Made by a program: the position numbers and the translations under genes. The notes under the pieces are model-generated. The model was not told where the DNA came from and made no database searches. It saw only the letters and a program-made list of their open reading frames with translations. From Zygnema cylindricum (taxonomy: Eukaryota > Streptophyta > Zygnematophyceae > Zygnematales > Zygnemataceae), in assembly GCA_037447655.1 (NCBI GenBank), contig JBBHKE010000697.1, positions 185,907 to 249,906 on the forward strand: 64,000 nt of DNA. The letters are read 5' to 3'. Below are positions 20,671-51,000 of the stretch, in pieces. Numbering within the stretch: position 1 is the stretch's first letter; every line of letters begins with the position of its first letter.

Positions 20671-22186
20671 CGGCGTAATTAGACTTCCAATCGCTGTTGT
20701 AGTTTTGAAGTTACCACTCAGTTCAAGATAGCTCTCTAAGTGCAAACCGCATTCCAAAGCTAGGTTTCTTTTGGTTTGCATGACACACTCTCTAAAGCAC
20801 AGCAACAAATGGAGGTGCGCAAAGGGCTCAGTTGAATCAAACTAATTACGAGAGGTAATTGTTAATTAGAAAAATCTATTTACTTAAGGGCATCTTCCCT
20901 TGAGAACGTGAAAGGTGAACCAAACATGGGAATAAACAAAATATAAGGTAAAAAGCAGACCCGTTTTAGAATAGGAAGAGTAATCTGTTTCCTGTAACGA
21001 TGGTATAACAATGGACTCACGTGCAAAACGCTACACAACTCATTTCCATCACTTAGCAGGAATCTGTTTGCACAAATTGTAAGAACCACGCAATATGAAA
21101 TTGGCACTAGAACAGAACCACCGCCTGCAACAGTTATCTATCGATGTGCCTGAAGTACAATGTCATGATGCCGAATATGGTGATGATATCAATGAGTTGG
21201 TAATTTTGGTGATAGTGCTTATATTATCTCTGCCAAAGACAGTTGCTTCAAAGATTCTCAAGAAGTCATCACAGTTTCCCAAAATACCACAGCCACCACC
21301 ATCCGAGATTGTCTCACCACGACTAAATGAAAAAACCGCATAGACAACAGAGTTGTCTGCAATCGATGTAAACATATGCTGCTTTTTTTGGCAAGCATAA
21401 AAATCACAGGAAAATGAGCAGGTAAAAAAGAAAAAGTAAAAAAACCATAATATTTGATTGTACACAGATGAAATACCCAAAAAATGAGCAGAAAAGAAAA
21501 AGAATAGAGCGTTAGCAGACAGCTTGCGGGTACAGATTGAATGCCCACTGTCCAGTTTAGCAAACAAAGATAATATTTTACCAATTTTCATGAGCTTGCA
21601 GGACGGCTTGAACTTATGTACAACCGAATTATTCCACTATAACCATTCTCCGCATGTTAAAGCTTCTACCAGATAGCTGCGAGTACTAACTAAATATCCC
21701 AACAAAAACACCTTTGTAAAATGTAAGGAAACAATATAATGGACTTTTGCTACATTGAAGGCCCCATCAGCTGATTGTTGATCCTGTAAACCAAAATCTC
21801 GTCATCGGCTGGAGTTTTTCTTCATCCTCGAGAGATAGAAAGTAAGTACTCTAATCCAGATGCAAACTTGACTGGCTCCAGATAGTCAGCCAAGCTCACG
21901 AAAACAAATTATTACAAATTAAAGCTCACTGCCAACATGTGACATAGAAACATAGAAACAAGTTTCACTGGTTTTAACTGGTTTCACTCATGGATACATG
22001 ACGAATTTTTGCACCGATGGGATGCCCAAGAGCACATATATCCAACACTCTACCAAAAAGCGAAGCCGTTACATTGGATTAACCACTCCAAGGTTCGATA
22101 AGTTCCTGAACAAATAAGGCAGAGATTTTCCACCTCTATGCTCATCCTATCTGCTGAGGAGGTTGAGTATTTGGAGGCAATCGGAA

Positions 22187-39280
<17,094 letters not shown>

Positions 39281-42089
39281 CCTGGTCCAACGATTGCCAA
39301 GAGAGAAGCTAAAGAAGATAGTCAGGACCTTAAGGTAACCTGCTTATGCAGAACATGGCCATAACAACATGGCCTCAATAGCTAATAGTAACCGAAATTT
39401 TTGGTTCCACCTTTTAATTATCTAAACAAAGCTTAAACAAAAACAATTTAAAACGCTACAGTACACCGTGAATCGTTATTAGCCTTATGTACTCTATATC
39501 AGCACCCCAAAATTTTGACATTGATACCTTAAATATAATAAACTACACTATTTAAGGAAGTGGACCATAATCTGCCACGTCTCCTGGCACTAAATTAGAA
39601 TGAATGACGCTAATTTTTTCTTTACACTAATAATTTCTATACGCTAATAACGATTCAAGGTGTACTGTACATGTGGTATTGTGGTTTATTCAACAGTATT
39701 ATACGCGTAAATATGAGAAACCACAGATAGTGTTTCCAATCGTTTTTCGCACATTTGAACTGATTTTTCGCTTCCCGACAAGTTCCCAACGATTTCGAGA
39801 AATAGTCGGATTGACACACCGATTCTAACCAAAGTTCGAACGTTTTCTTTCGTTTCAAATATCCGTACACGTCTCCCTATACAAAAGAACATCATTATGC
39901 GCGCGAACGAGAAGCGAGCGAAATTCAAACTGAAACCAAAGGGCGCCAAAAAAATTGTCGCGCTTTCTTTTGATGTTTCAAAAGTAGAGATTTTAAACTT
40001 TTGATGCGGCACGACATCTTATTCCTCTAAAAGAAGGAAACAAACTCCCATGGTTTTTTGTTCTTTTGTAAACAACCCGGGCTAGATTATTGGCACCGAC
40101 ATTCTCTGTTATTTTAGAAAAGCTCTTTTCGAACCAGAAACATATTTCAAAACCTGAATTTGGAGATGACTGCCCGCCATATATTTACACTAAGAAGTCA
40201 TTCTCAATACAAACCGACTAGTTATGGAGATACTGTATCTCTCATTTAAGGTCTTTCCTGAACAAGTCTAGGTAATAATAGGTCTATTAGTTGGGGAAAC
40301 TCAGTTGTAGGTTGATTCTGTTCTTGCATGACCAATGGTCTCAATAGGAAGTAGGCATTGTTTTCAGACTCTTCTAAATTAAATTGCTAAAATATGAATG
40401 CTTTCTGCCAAAAAATCGGGTTTATGCCATCCTCATGTACCCTTTGTACCCGTTGTGCCCATCAGCATTCTCAGTTTTGAAGTCATGTAAAGACAATTTC
40501 CAAGACCTTATTTTTCATGACCTTATTCACATGATTTTTGTCTTCGCCGAGGCATTTCTGACTCTAGTATTGCCTGCAGTATTCACTGTAAGCACAGGAT
40601 ATATCATCGAAAGTGTGAAAACAAAAAATTGTAAAGATGACATGTACATCAGGAGTGCATTTTTTATGAAAGCAGTTAAAACATTGGATAAAGGCTTAGT
40701 TGTGGGATGAAGACTGTGGCCGATTCCTTGTGAACCAATAGACCGGTTTTTTTTATCATCAGAGGTGAGCTCCACAGTCTCATGATTAGTCGAGTAATCA
40801 CCTTTCTTCCCGAGCAGTCTTTGACTTAATATTTGTAGTGTGGTGACAGGTGCATATAGTTTGGAGTATTCGTATTATGGGGCTTTAGTGCTCTTTCAAT
40901 TTCTGTCAACCACGCGAGAATGGCTTCATTTTTTCTCTCTCGGTTTTGAAGTTAGTGAGCAACACTGTCAAAGCAGTAAGAAGATATTAGTAACTTAGTA
41001 TGACGTAGTGGCATTTAGAGTTCCAGACCAGCAACTTACAGTACTCCTATTTTGCTGCTCAGACTCATCCACGGCCCACGACGATAATGTGACATCAGGT
41101 TCAAAAGCATCCTCCCTAAGAGATACATATTATTCACCGAAAACACAAGTAATGAGACCCGTATGGATATATTTTCCATTAATAAACATACTACAAATTA
41201 ACCTTGTCCAGGTAGAGAGTTGAATGGCACGAAATTATCGGTTGTGGTTGTTTAAAAGCTGAGGAGAATGCACTTGAGAGCCACATGCTCTGTTTGTATG
41301 GGAGCCTGTTGCTCTTGGGGATTTAAGACTTTTAAGCGCTTCTCAGAAGCCTACATTGCGTTTGAATGAATGCCCATCGTTTTCCCGATTGCATTGCCAT
41401 ATCACGTTACACTGAAGGGCTGCCAGCACTTAGTGTGTTTCTGCAGAACCTATGTCTCCACGGTCGTTCGTAATAACCATGCTCGTGAACAAAACTGTTT
41501 TTAACAGAGTACCTGTGATGGCTTTGCTCCAAACTAGACGGTTCATACTCAGAAACCACGTACATTTCATTATTGTGTTATGCAATTGTGCAAAACAATG
41601 TCATGCACTTTAGTTTGAATTCGTACCGTAAAACAACAGCGACAAATTTCAGACTCTTACAGGTGGTCAACAAAATCAACAAAAAGAGGATGAGGAACAT
41701 AAATACATAACATTTGTTTGAACATTTTTTTCAACAAGAGAATCCTGAAGGAGGTGCTCCTTGTCTTGAATATATACCAAGTTCCTGCTAACGTTTGCCA
41801 TATTTTCAGATTTAATCAATCAAATACTCTTATCTTTAACCTGGACAAGTCTTCCAATCCCTTGACACTTAGTAAATATTTGTTCACCTAAGAACCACTG
41901 CTCCCTTGTTAACTTACATCACTAAAACACTTTGAGTTGACCAGGGTTGCCCTTGCTATTGAGAGGGCAATGATGACAATGATAGTCATCGGATCATCTA
42001 TTATTTTTTTAAATGGGCACATGTAAAGGCTTACATGGCAAGCCCTCCAAAACAACCCGCAGAGCAACTATTTTCCAGTATTATCCAAT
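39281..42089. other. 2.8-kb region between CHD start and kinesin end
   Basis: Contains the CHD 5' UTR and promoter on the left, a 215-bp MITE (39456-39670), and the kinesin 3' UTR near 42089. The rest shows no coding sequence or structured RNA that I can recognise. Confidence 0.6.
39456..39670. mobile_element. MITE upstream of CHD (CTACAC family)
   Basis: The inverted repeats are 39457-39483 (TACAGTACACCGTGAATCGT + TATTAGC) and 39643-39669, 27 nt with one mismatch. The element is non-coding. An internal block CCATAATCTGCCACGTCTCC (39568) is shared, inverted, with the element at 57535-58735. It lies 180-390 bp upstream of the CHD start codon, within the likely promoter. Confidence 0.85.
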
Positions 42090-45000
42090 TTACACATTTT
42101 CTTTATTATATCCTCCATGCGATGACTTTGTCACGGATCCTATATCTGTAATTGCCCCTTGGTGTCCCTTATTGCATGCCTTGTGCTGTGAAACATTCGC
42201 TTCTTTTGTCGAAACTGACACGTCTGTCTTCGTCTCCCTTGCTGCCTTTGGAGGTATCGAAGAGGTAAAGCTTGAATTGACGTTCTCTTTAGCTGATGTG
42301 CTGAGAACTCCCGAATGCATCAGGTTTCTCTCCGAAAGTGGTGAATCGTTCTGGAGACTGTGAGAATTGTGGAGTTTCTCAATTGGTTGAGACCGAAGAA
42401 GATATGTATATCGAGCGGATAGTCGTCGGACCTGGAAGGAAAAAACGAACATTATTTACAACCATGAGTGTGATCCACACCATGTATGAACTACATACAT
42501 CTATGCGATAGTTTTCTATTTGAGACTGATTGGCCAACTTTTTTTTAGCATAAGACACACCACATCTGGGATAAATGTTATAACATTAGTTTTGATCTTC
42601 AATGATGATTCAAACAGAACATCAACGCTTATCCTTACGGTGCATGTTTTATGCAAAGTAATCACTCATAAGTTAATGACTGAAATGCAAATAACACACT
42701 TCTTCGATCAGTGAATAGTATCTCACGCACCTGGAACTAAAAATGAACAAAGGACACAAAGTGCTTACGATCAGCTCTGCCGATATTCTCATCTTCAACT
42801 TTTTGCATTAGGATAGAAAGCAAGGCCAATCAAGGACAACTTTCATGTCAGGGCTACAGTTGAGGTTATGGTGCCTCACGTCTGTTTGTAAACCATTTCT
42901 TTCTGCTGTCACCGTCTTCAATTGAGCCTCAAGCTGCTTCATCTGTCTCTCCAATTGCAACTGTCGAGCACTGCTGGCGGTCTTCTCCATTTCCGACTCA
43001 CGGCGACTCTTTTGGAGGTCATCCATCAACGAAGAAATTTTTTTCTGCAATAATGTTATGTACACGAACATGAACTTGACAAACCGAATCAGAATTTTGA
43101 TATGAACAAGAATATGTGGAAGGCATTCTGACTCTTGGAAAGGTTAAGCAAAAGATACCCGCAAAGCCAAAACTCCTCACCTCCATCAGCTCAGATGAAT
43201 CTTGCTGACCGGCTGCCAACTGACGTCGTTTCAGTTCTTCTTTCCATGCCTGTCAGTCAATACAAATTAGGGCTTGAGTAAGCAGCTTAAGTAAAAGTGG
43301 TAAAGAAAGCTGTTTGAAACAAACATGACTGTGTTTGCCGGTTGAGCACCACTCACTTGGGCGCATCGCCTTTGCTCTTCAATTTTTTCGAGTTTTTCCG
43401 TCAGAATTCGATTCTCCTCCATTAGCTCCAAAACTTGAGCTTCTTTTTGCAAATCTTCAATCTTGATTTCTCCAAAAGCCGCCTCGTTTTCTGCATCTCC
43501 ACTGTTCCATGCCAAAGCAGCTCCTGTTACTCAGGTTTTCAACAAACTTGGTGAACTGATTGACACTACGAGGCAAACATAGAGAACGCTTTGGGCAACA
43601 GAAACTGTTTTTGTAACAAAGGAACACCGTTACAAAGCTTCAGGAGTCTGAAGCCATAAACTCATAAATTTCGACACCGACAAGGGCTCTGCACCAGAGG
43701 CAAATTCAGCAACAGGTAACTGAATTCGTGAGGAAACGGAACGTCAACATTACGGCAACACACGGAACACGCAGAAAACAACTCTTGGATCCGTTTCCAT
43801 GGCGATTCACATTAACAACCTTACTCATTGGTAAGCGAGTCTATGTGAAACAAAATTAAGAGTACTCAGGATCGTCAGGACGATTGGTCTCAAGGATCCA
43901 TACTCCTTTGATTTAAGAAATGTACTATTTTGTGCCTTCTTCCAGAGCACTGTTGTCGACTTGAAGAAAAGTTGATAGATTCTATTCTTCTTAAAATGCT
44001 GCATAGAAGCCCACACTAACAGACCAGGTACTTAAAAAAGGCATCGAGAAAAATGAAGAAAGAAACAGGACTCACTTTGAGCGTCCAGTATCAGGTGTCA
44101 CCATTTCTGCGACCGATGTCTCACGCTGCAAAAGGAAGTGGAAAGGTGAAAATTGACTCAGTTTGAGTGAAAGCCCTGACAGCCCCCATGGGTGACTGTT
44201 CTATTTACTGAACCCTACTATGCACTACTATTCTACTGTTATTATTATTATACTATTCTACGTTAATTGAACCTTACTGACTTGTCAGAGAACATCAACA
44301 ATCCAAGAAAGTCAAATCCTATTCTTCACACCAATCACCTTATTTTAAAAATCCCAGGCTACTTCCACTCTAGTCATAGTTTCCCTCTTTTTCGCTCCCC
44401 TCCCTCTCTCCCACCCTCCCCTCTCCACCTACCGATCCCTGCATTGGTTGGCTCCTATCTTTTTTTTGCACAGATTCCCCCTCTCCTCTACTTCCCTCGT
44501 CCTCTCCCTCCCTCCCTCGCTCTCTCCCTACCAGCGCGATTGCTGCCATCTTGTCGCGTAGATAGCACTTTTCTCGGTCGGCCTTTGCGAGACGATCCTC
44601 AAACACTTCGAGGCGGCTCTTGGCGGCTTCAAAGGCAACCTCCAGCTTTGTGTTGGCCGTACAAAACTCCTTCTGTTCCTGCAACAGTAAAGGATTCAAG
44701 GCATAATAAAGGATTCAAGGCACAATAACGGATTCAAGGCACGATAACGGATTCAAGCAGTTAGACAGTACGGCTGTCAACATTTAAAGCTGGAGCTTCT
44801 CAAGGTTTTTGAAGGTTTTCAGGGTACGTTTTCAGTGTTTTTTAAAGGCATACAGTGTAGGCGTAGGATGTTAGAGAAGAATGGAAGGACACAAGGAGAT
44901 CAACAAATAAAAAAATACATTAGAACTCCCGCGTGACTGTGAGTTTAATGGAAACAAAGGAAGAAAAACAAGAGCCCTTGTTTGTTCTTTACCTCCAACA

Positions 45001-48000
45001 TTCGTTTCTCATTCTCCTCCATTTTCTTCAAATGAGTCGTCATTTCCTTCAGCTTCTCAGACAAGTTTCTGTTTCTTGCTTCCATCATAATCAGCTTCGC
45101 TTTGCTGCAAAATCCCCAAAAACACAAACACACAAAAACCTCAACCTTGTCAGCAATTTGTAGTAATGATAACAAAGAGAGTCCTCGGGTGCTGCAAAAC
45201 TACTTTGAAAGGAGCAATCCTCTAAATTGCCCAAAAAAAATTTGAAAAAAGACCTAAGAAACTCTTCAAAGTAGAATCTGAGAAACAGCCCAGCAGACAT
45301 CAAATTATTGAAATTACCTTTCTTTCCGGGTAGATTCAGCCATTTCTTCTGTGTCTTTGAGCTCTTTTTGAACTTCTTGTAGTTGGTCACTCAAAAGCTC
45401 AATTCGTGCATCAAAAACATTCACCTGCCCAAAAAAAAAAAAATGAGAAACTGTGATAAAGACCTCACTCGCTCAAATCTTTTGTGGTATTAATCAAATT
45501 TACATATGATCCACTCTCTAGCTATGGTTCTCCTTTATTGCAAATACATCCAATGAGTTGCTTGAAACATCTCCTGCCTAAGCCTCATTCAAAAAACGTT
45601 TCTTCTTTTTGTTTTCTTGTTTTTAGAACCGGTTTTCTATGTACCTGATTGGCGTTCTCAAGTGCCATTTGCTCCTTCTCGATCGCTATGGAGTTCTCTA
45701 ATTCTGTGAGCGTTTGCTCTAACAGTTCCTTAACCGTTTTCTCCTCTTCAAGCTGATCCTGCAACTGCAGATGACAATTCCACCACAGTCAAATCGTAAC
45801 ACCACTCTCTCCCTTTTGTCCACACTATTTATAGCACAAGTCCATTTTACGATCAGCTTTATCGGTACCTTGTCGCCTTCACTTAGTCTTTCACTTCACC
45901 TTTGAACTCAGATAGGTCTTCATTGTTTTTAAGAAAATCGATTTTGTTCACCGATGTTTTAAGATGAAAAAGCTGAATCTGTCAATGTCCAAATATGAGC
46001 GAGTGCAACAAATGCGGGAAGGGGAGGGAGAGGGGGAGGGAGAGGGAGAGGAAGAAGGAGAGTGAAAATTGAACAGGCATTCATGCTAATCATCAAGAAG
46101 GCCGAAGCGGTAAACTTTCCTACACAATTCCCACTAAGCGGTCAGCTGCGTCCTGGGCGCCATGAGTGTAAGGAAAACATACAGCAAGAAGAACTTACCT
46201 CCTTAGCTTCTTTAGTACAAGTTTGTACTTGAACCTCGAGTTTTTTCACCGTTTCTTCAACTTCCGCCAATCTAATAACCATCTTTTGTTTTTCAAGAGC
46301 AGAAGCCATTTGTTGATGGATAAATTGTGATTCCTTTTCTTCAAAAATGTCCTGTGTTTTTGACAGCAGCTGAGAAACCTGCGGTTTCCAAAGTTCAAAG
46401 TCAAATATGTTTCACAGAAAAAACAAGAAAGGGTGCAGATGACTCTCTGATGGTATAGTTTGAAGATATCGGAAACAGGCAGACAATTTTGTCAGCTACC
46501 GCCAAGTAAGAAAAACTGGTGCTTTACTGTCGTCTTATGACAAATGTGTGAGAAAGAAAGTCACTATAGCAATAACAGGCAGTTCCCACACACACATTAG
46601 CTCATAGAATCTCTGTTTCTAGGTCTCTAGAACTACCTTGACTGGCTCTTACAAACAACGTCTAATTACTCAGCAAAATACCCAACGTTTTTCTTCAAAA
46701 CAACAAAAAACTTATCAAAATACCCAACGTTTTCCTTGAAAACAATGTACCGGAAACAGATTTTGCCTTCAATATGCAGCTACCTTAGAATGTAACAGAG
46801 ACATATGGAGTGAAGTTTCACCTCATGAAGTTCTTTTTGTACAGCGGGAAGTTCAGCAGCCTTTGCCGAAGCTTCTTTGAGAGTCTCTTCCCTCGTTTGC
46901 GCTATTGATAGCTGCAACCAGAATCAAAAGGTTTCTTCATCAATTTCTAGAACTTAGCCGCTAAAGGGAACTGAAAAGTCTGACTGCATAGAACCACACT
47001 TTCCAAAGATACTTCCACAAACGATAAACAGGGCTGACCGTCCTTCACTGCCTTAACAAGCAGTTTTGCAGGCTTGGAATACAAACCAAGCGTGTGTACT
47101 CTTCTCGAAGAGAGGTCACTTCAGCTTCCGCTTGTTGTAACTCTTCCTTCGCTTTCTCAAGCTCCAACTGAAATCGCTGAGAAGATTCTCCACCACTGTT
47201 CTGAAGCTCTCCAATAAGATCTTCCTTCTCCTGAAGCTTCTTCTCCAAAGTGGCACTGCATTCCTGGAGCTCGTTATGCGCGGTTTCCAATCGTTCATGG
47301 GCTTCCTGCCAGCATTGTAGGAGTTCCCAGAACCAAAATAAGCACAAAATCTATTACGGAGACTGCTATTGACTTTATTGCAATGAGAGGAAAGACTTTG
47401 CTCTAAGTCAAGGCTCTTACCTGAAGCATTTGCAGCTCAAACTGCACCTTCTCCAGTTCATTGCTTTTGTTCTGAAATCTATGCTCAATTGTGGAGGACT
47501 GACGCTTTGCGATTGTAAGATTATGCGCCAATGACTCTCTCTTCTTCCCTGCGACAGATTCACGCTTGTTGATGTCTTGAGCAAGCAAATTGCTCTGTCG
47601 TAGCTTTTTCAGTTCACGTTCCATGTTCGCTTTCTCCGTCTGTTGAAAAAATTCATCATAAAAAGAGGAAACATATCACGATTCAGGACTGATACGATCA
47701 ACGCATTTACCATTTGATTTATGTCGGGGCACATTGCAAGGATTTACAACGATTGACAAAAATGAACGCCCATCTATTATGCTTCACCTGAATGGTGGTT
47801 CTCTCTTGAAGAGCAGTCTTTAACTTGGCTTCGGTATCCTTCAATTTGTTTTTAATCTTTACAAGTTCCTTCTCCACCGCGTCTTTCTCCTTCGCCAGAG
47901 CCGCGGGCATACTTTTGGCGCTCACCACATCCTTCCTCAGTGAGGCGAGTTCACTCCTGAGCTGCGCTGTTTCGTGAAGATGCTGTTGCCGGCACGCCTG

Positions 48001-51000
48001 CAAGGTCCGACACAGTACACAAAGCAGTGTACAGAAGTGTGAAAATAACTGTCAGAAATAACCTATCAAACACGAATATAAAAGTGCACAGTCCGATACA
48101 GAAAACAAACACTGTACCGATGTTGCAGAATCACGCCAATAGCTCACTGGGGAGAAAACTAATGAAATGTTGAAGAAAAGAAAATAATAATCATACACAA
48201 GGGCACTCAGCACACAGCAGAAGCGCCAAGCGCAATTAACTGCAAACAAAGATTTTCAATCGGACCTCAAGTTATATTGCAAGTCCAATCGTACCTCCAA
48301 GTTACGCACAGCATCCGAAGCAAAAGCCTTCTCCTCGATCAGTTGATGTTCTAGTTCCTGAACCGCTTTTGCCAAGGAGCCCTGCAAGTTATAACATAAG
48401 AAGCCCTCTATCTTGTCCATTAGCAAAAGGAAAAGACGGCAACTTTTGCAACAAGGTCAACGGTACTTTCATAAGAGAGTCATGACATGGGACCTTGCTC
48501 ACTACTGACCAAAAAAGGATGACAGAAATAAAAATGCCCGAAATAGATAGTTGCATTGGAAGCCTGGAAATGGACATACTTTTTCTTTCTCGATCTCCAT
48601 CAACTCTCGCACGATCTTTTCACAGTGTTCCTCTCTCTCAAGCAGCATTTTATTGTAGCTTTCCATCTGAGCTTGTGAATCAGCTTCTAAAGTTTGTACA
48701 GCCAACTCCAGCATCTGCTTTTCCTGTTTTAACGGAACCAGCCCACTTTCCAAAGTTCCCAAACGTTCCTCCATTTCAGCAATCGTTCTCCTCTTTTCTT
48801 CTCTTTCTTCCTCCAAACCCTGACGTAAACTTGTCAGCGTCTCTGTCAATCCCGCATTTTCAGCAGCAAGCAGCTCAAGCCTTTGAAGGATCTTGGCCTT
48901 TTCTTCTTCTTGTTCATTCTTTTCAACTTGTAGCTCCAAGGCCTGCTTTTCCGAAGTTTGCAGCATTTCCTGAAGGCGAGTTTCTTCAGCCTTTGAAGAA
49001 GTCAGCAAAACCTCTAGTTGCTTCTTTTCTTCCATGTTCGATTCGTTCACTTTTTGCAAATTTTCTTTCTGCTCGACCATCGCATCTAATTCAGCAGCTA
49101 CAGCCGCCTTCTTGGATTCAAGCTCCTTTATTACAGATTTTAACCTTTCCGTTTCATTATCCTGGTCCTCTAAAGCTGACGCGTGTTTTTCACCTTCATT
49201 TTCTAACAAGCAACAGTATTCGTGAATTTCTTTCTTGGCGTTTTCCAGTTTGTTCCGCTCTTCCTCAAGGTCTTGAGCCATGGTTTCCTTTGTCTCTTGC
49301 AGCAACTCTAGCTGTTGCTTGAGTTGAGTCAGTTCTGCAGAAGTCGCAGATTTGAGAACATTCAATTCATTTTGAGCAGAAGCGGTTTCGTCGCTTTGTT
49401 CAGCTTCTAACTCCTGAAGACGATAAAGTGCCTTTGCCTTTTCTTGTTCACACGTGTATTTTTCTGATCGCAGTTGTAATACACGCTCTTTCAAGCTCTG
49501 CAACTCTTCCTGTAGACGAGCTTCCTCAGCTTTCGATTGAGCAAAAAGTTCGTCAATTTTCGTTCTGGCTTCCATTTCTAATTTACGTTCTTTTTCCAAC
49601 TCCATCTTTTGCTTACAAATGATTTCAAAGTCAGCAGTCAAAGTAGCATTCCTTGTTTCAATTTCCTCAACCTTATCCGTTAACCTCACCATTTCAACGG
49701 ACGGTTCAAGAGCAGCTACATTACTTTTAGGATCTTCTTCCGAGAGATTGTGATCGTGGATCACCTTCATGGCAGCTGCAAGCTTTTCGCTAACCACTTT
49801 AACTTCCTGACCCAAGATATCTTTATTCATTCTTGAATCCTCCAGTTGCTGCTTTAGCTGTAAGAGCTCTCCAGATACTGCTGAGAGGGTTTTTGTTTTC
49901 TGTCCTTCATCTGACATTCTTTGCAGATCATCAACATCTGTTGATGCTTCTGTTCTGAGAGTTTCACGATCGACCTCTTCACATTCAAACTCATGGCAGG
50001 TTTTCCTCTCAGATTTTTCTTTCATGTCAGGCTTAGTAGGTCCAACGTTCCCTTCTCGATCACATTCAAGCATGGATGAACCTGTTTTAGTACTCCGTAC
50101 AAGATCTTGTCTGGCCATTTGGAGCTCATGATCCTCCTTCCGAACCTTCATGTTCATCCTTTCAATAAGTTGCCTGGCTTCTCGAAGTTCCGATAACAAT
50201 CTGCTGTTCTCGGCCTCCAACTGCCTTGTTTTGTCTTCCTCATGCATCTTCCTAACGCCAACAGTAGTCATGGCTTCTTCGACCTTGATCCCAACATCTG
50301 ACTCCACTTTTTGAGTTTCCAACTGTTCATGCGCTGAATCTAGCTTCTCCATCATGGCACCTCCAGACGATTTCGACTCACTAATTTGCATATCTTCTCT
50401 ACCTATCAGTTGGCTCTTCTGGGGACTCAAGATGTTTTCATCTTTCTTCTCTAACGGCCTCCGAGCAGTCAAGGCTAGCTCTTTATTTTGAGTATCTCTC
50501 TCCATCGGCTTTACTGACTCAGCTTCTTCTTTTGAATTAAGTGATAGCTCCTCGGTGGATAGCTCTAACGCCCTTTGTTTACATCCTCCACAAACCGTGT
50601 GTTCCTGCATACACTACCCAGAATACTTTAATATGAGGAAATGATTGGCACTCTCTAATAAAAAACATACTCACAAGCACACTGTCAGGGATAACTTCAA
50701 TTCAGTTAAGAGTGCTCCAGAAACTCATCGGTGATCTGTTTACGATTTTCTTTTGAATCTTGGGATTCCAGGAGAAAAGCATATACTATTTTATTTTCCT
50801 TTGAGCAATGAGGCTGATCTGGTTATGTTGACCCTACATTTCAAGTTTCGACTGAAAAAGGCACCGCAAAGGAGGACAAAGAAACTTGAAATTGCAGCAT
50901 TCAAGTCAAATTGGCTCTTTTCAACTCTCAGGTCAAGTCACAACCATGACACAACTACGTGAACATATTGTCATTTGGAAACGGATATCTCAAGTGAGAA

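Larger units (their letters stand above)
18726..22186. other. 3.5-kb intergenic region between convergent ING and CHD genes
   Basis: No gene is recognised. It holds a GAT/GAA/GGT-rich minisatellite (about 19805-20360), AT-rich and A-rich tracts, telomere-like AAACCCTAA motifs (20519-20660), and presumably the 3' UTRs of ING and CHD. The long open frames on both strands at 19600-20430 are products of the repeat. Confidence 0.65.

Noticed and set aside
48495-49322. 275-codon open frame on the + strand
   Set aside because: It lies opposite kinesin exon 20. It reads as Ser/Phe/Pro-rich sequence, the usual reverse reading of Lys/Glu coiled-coil codons, and has no domain.
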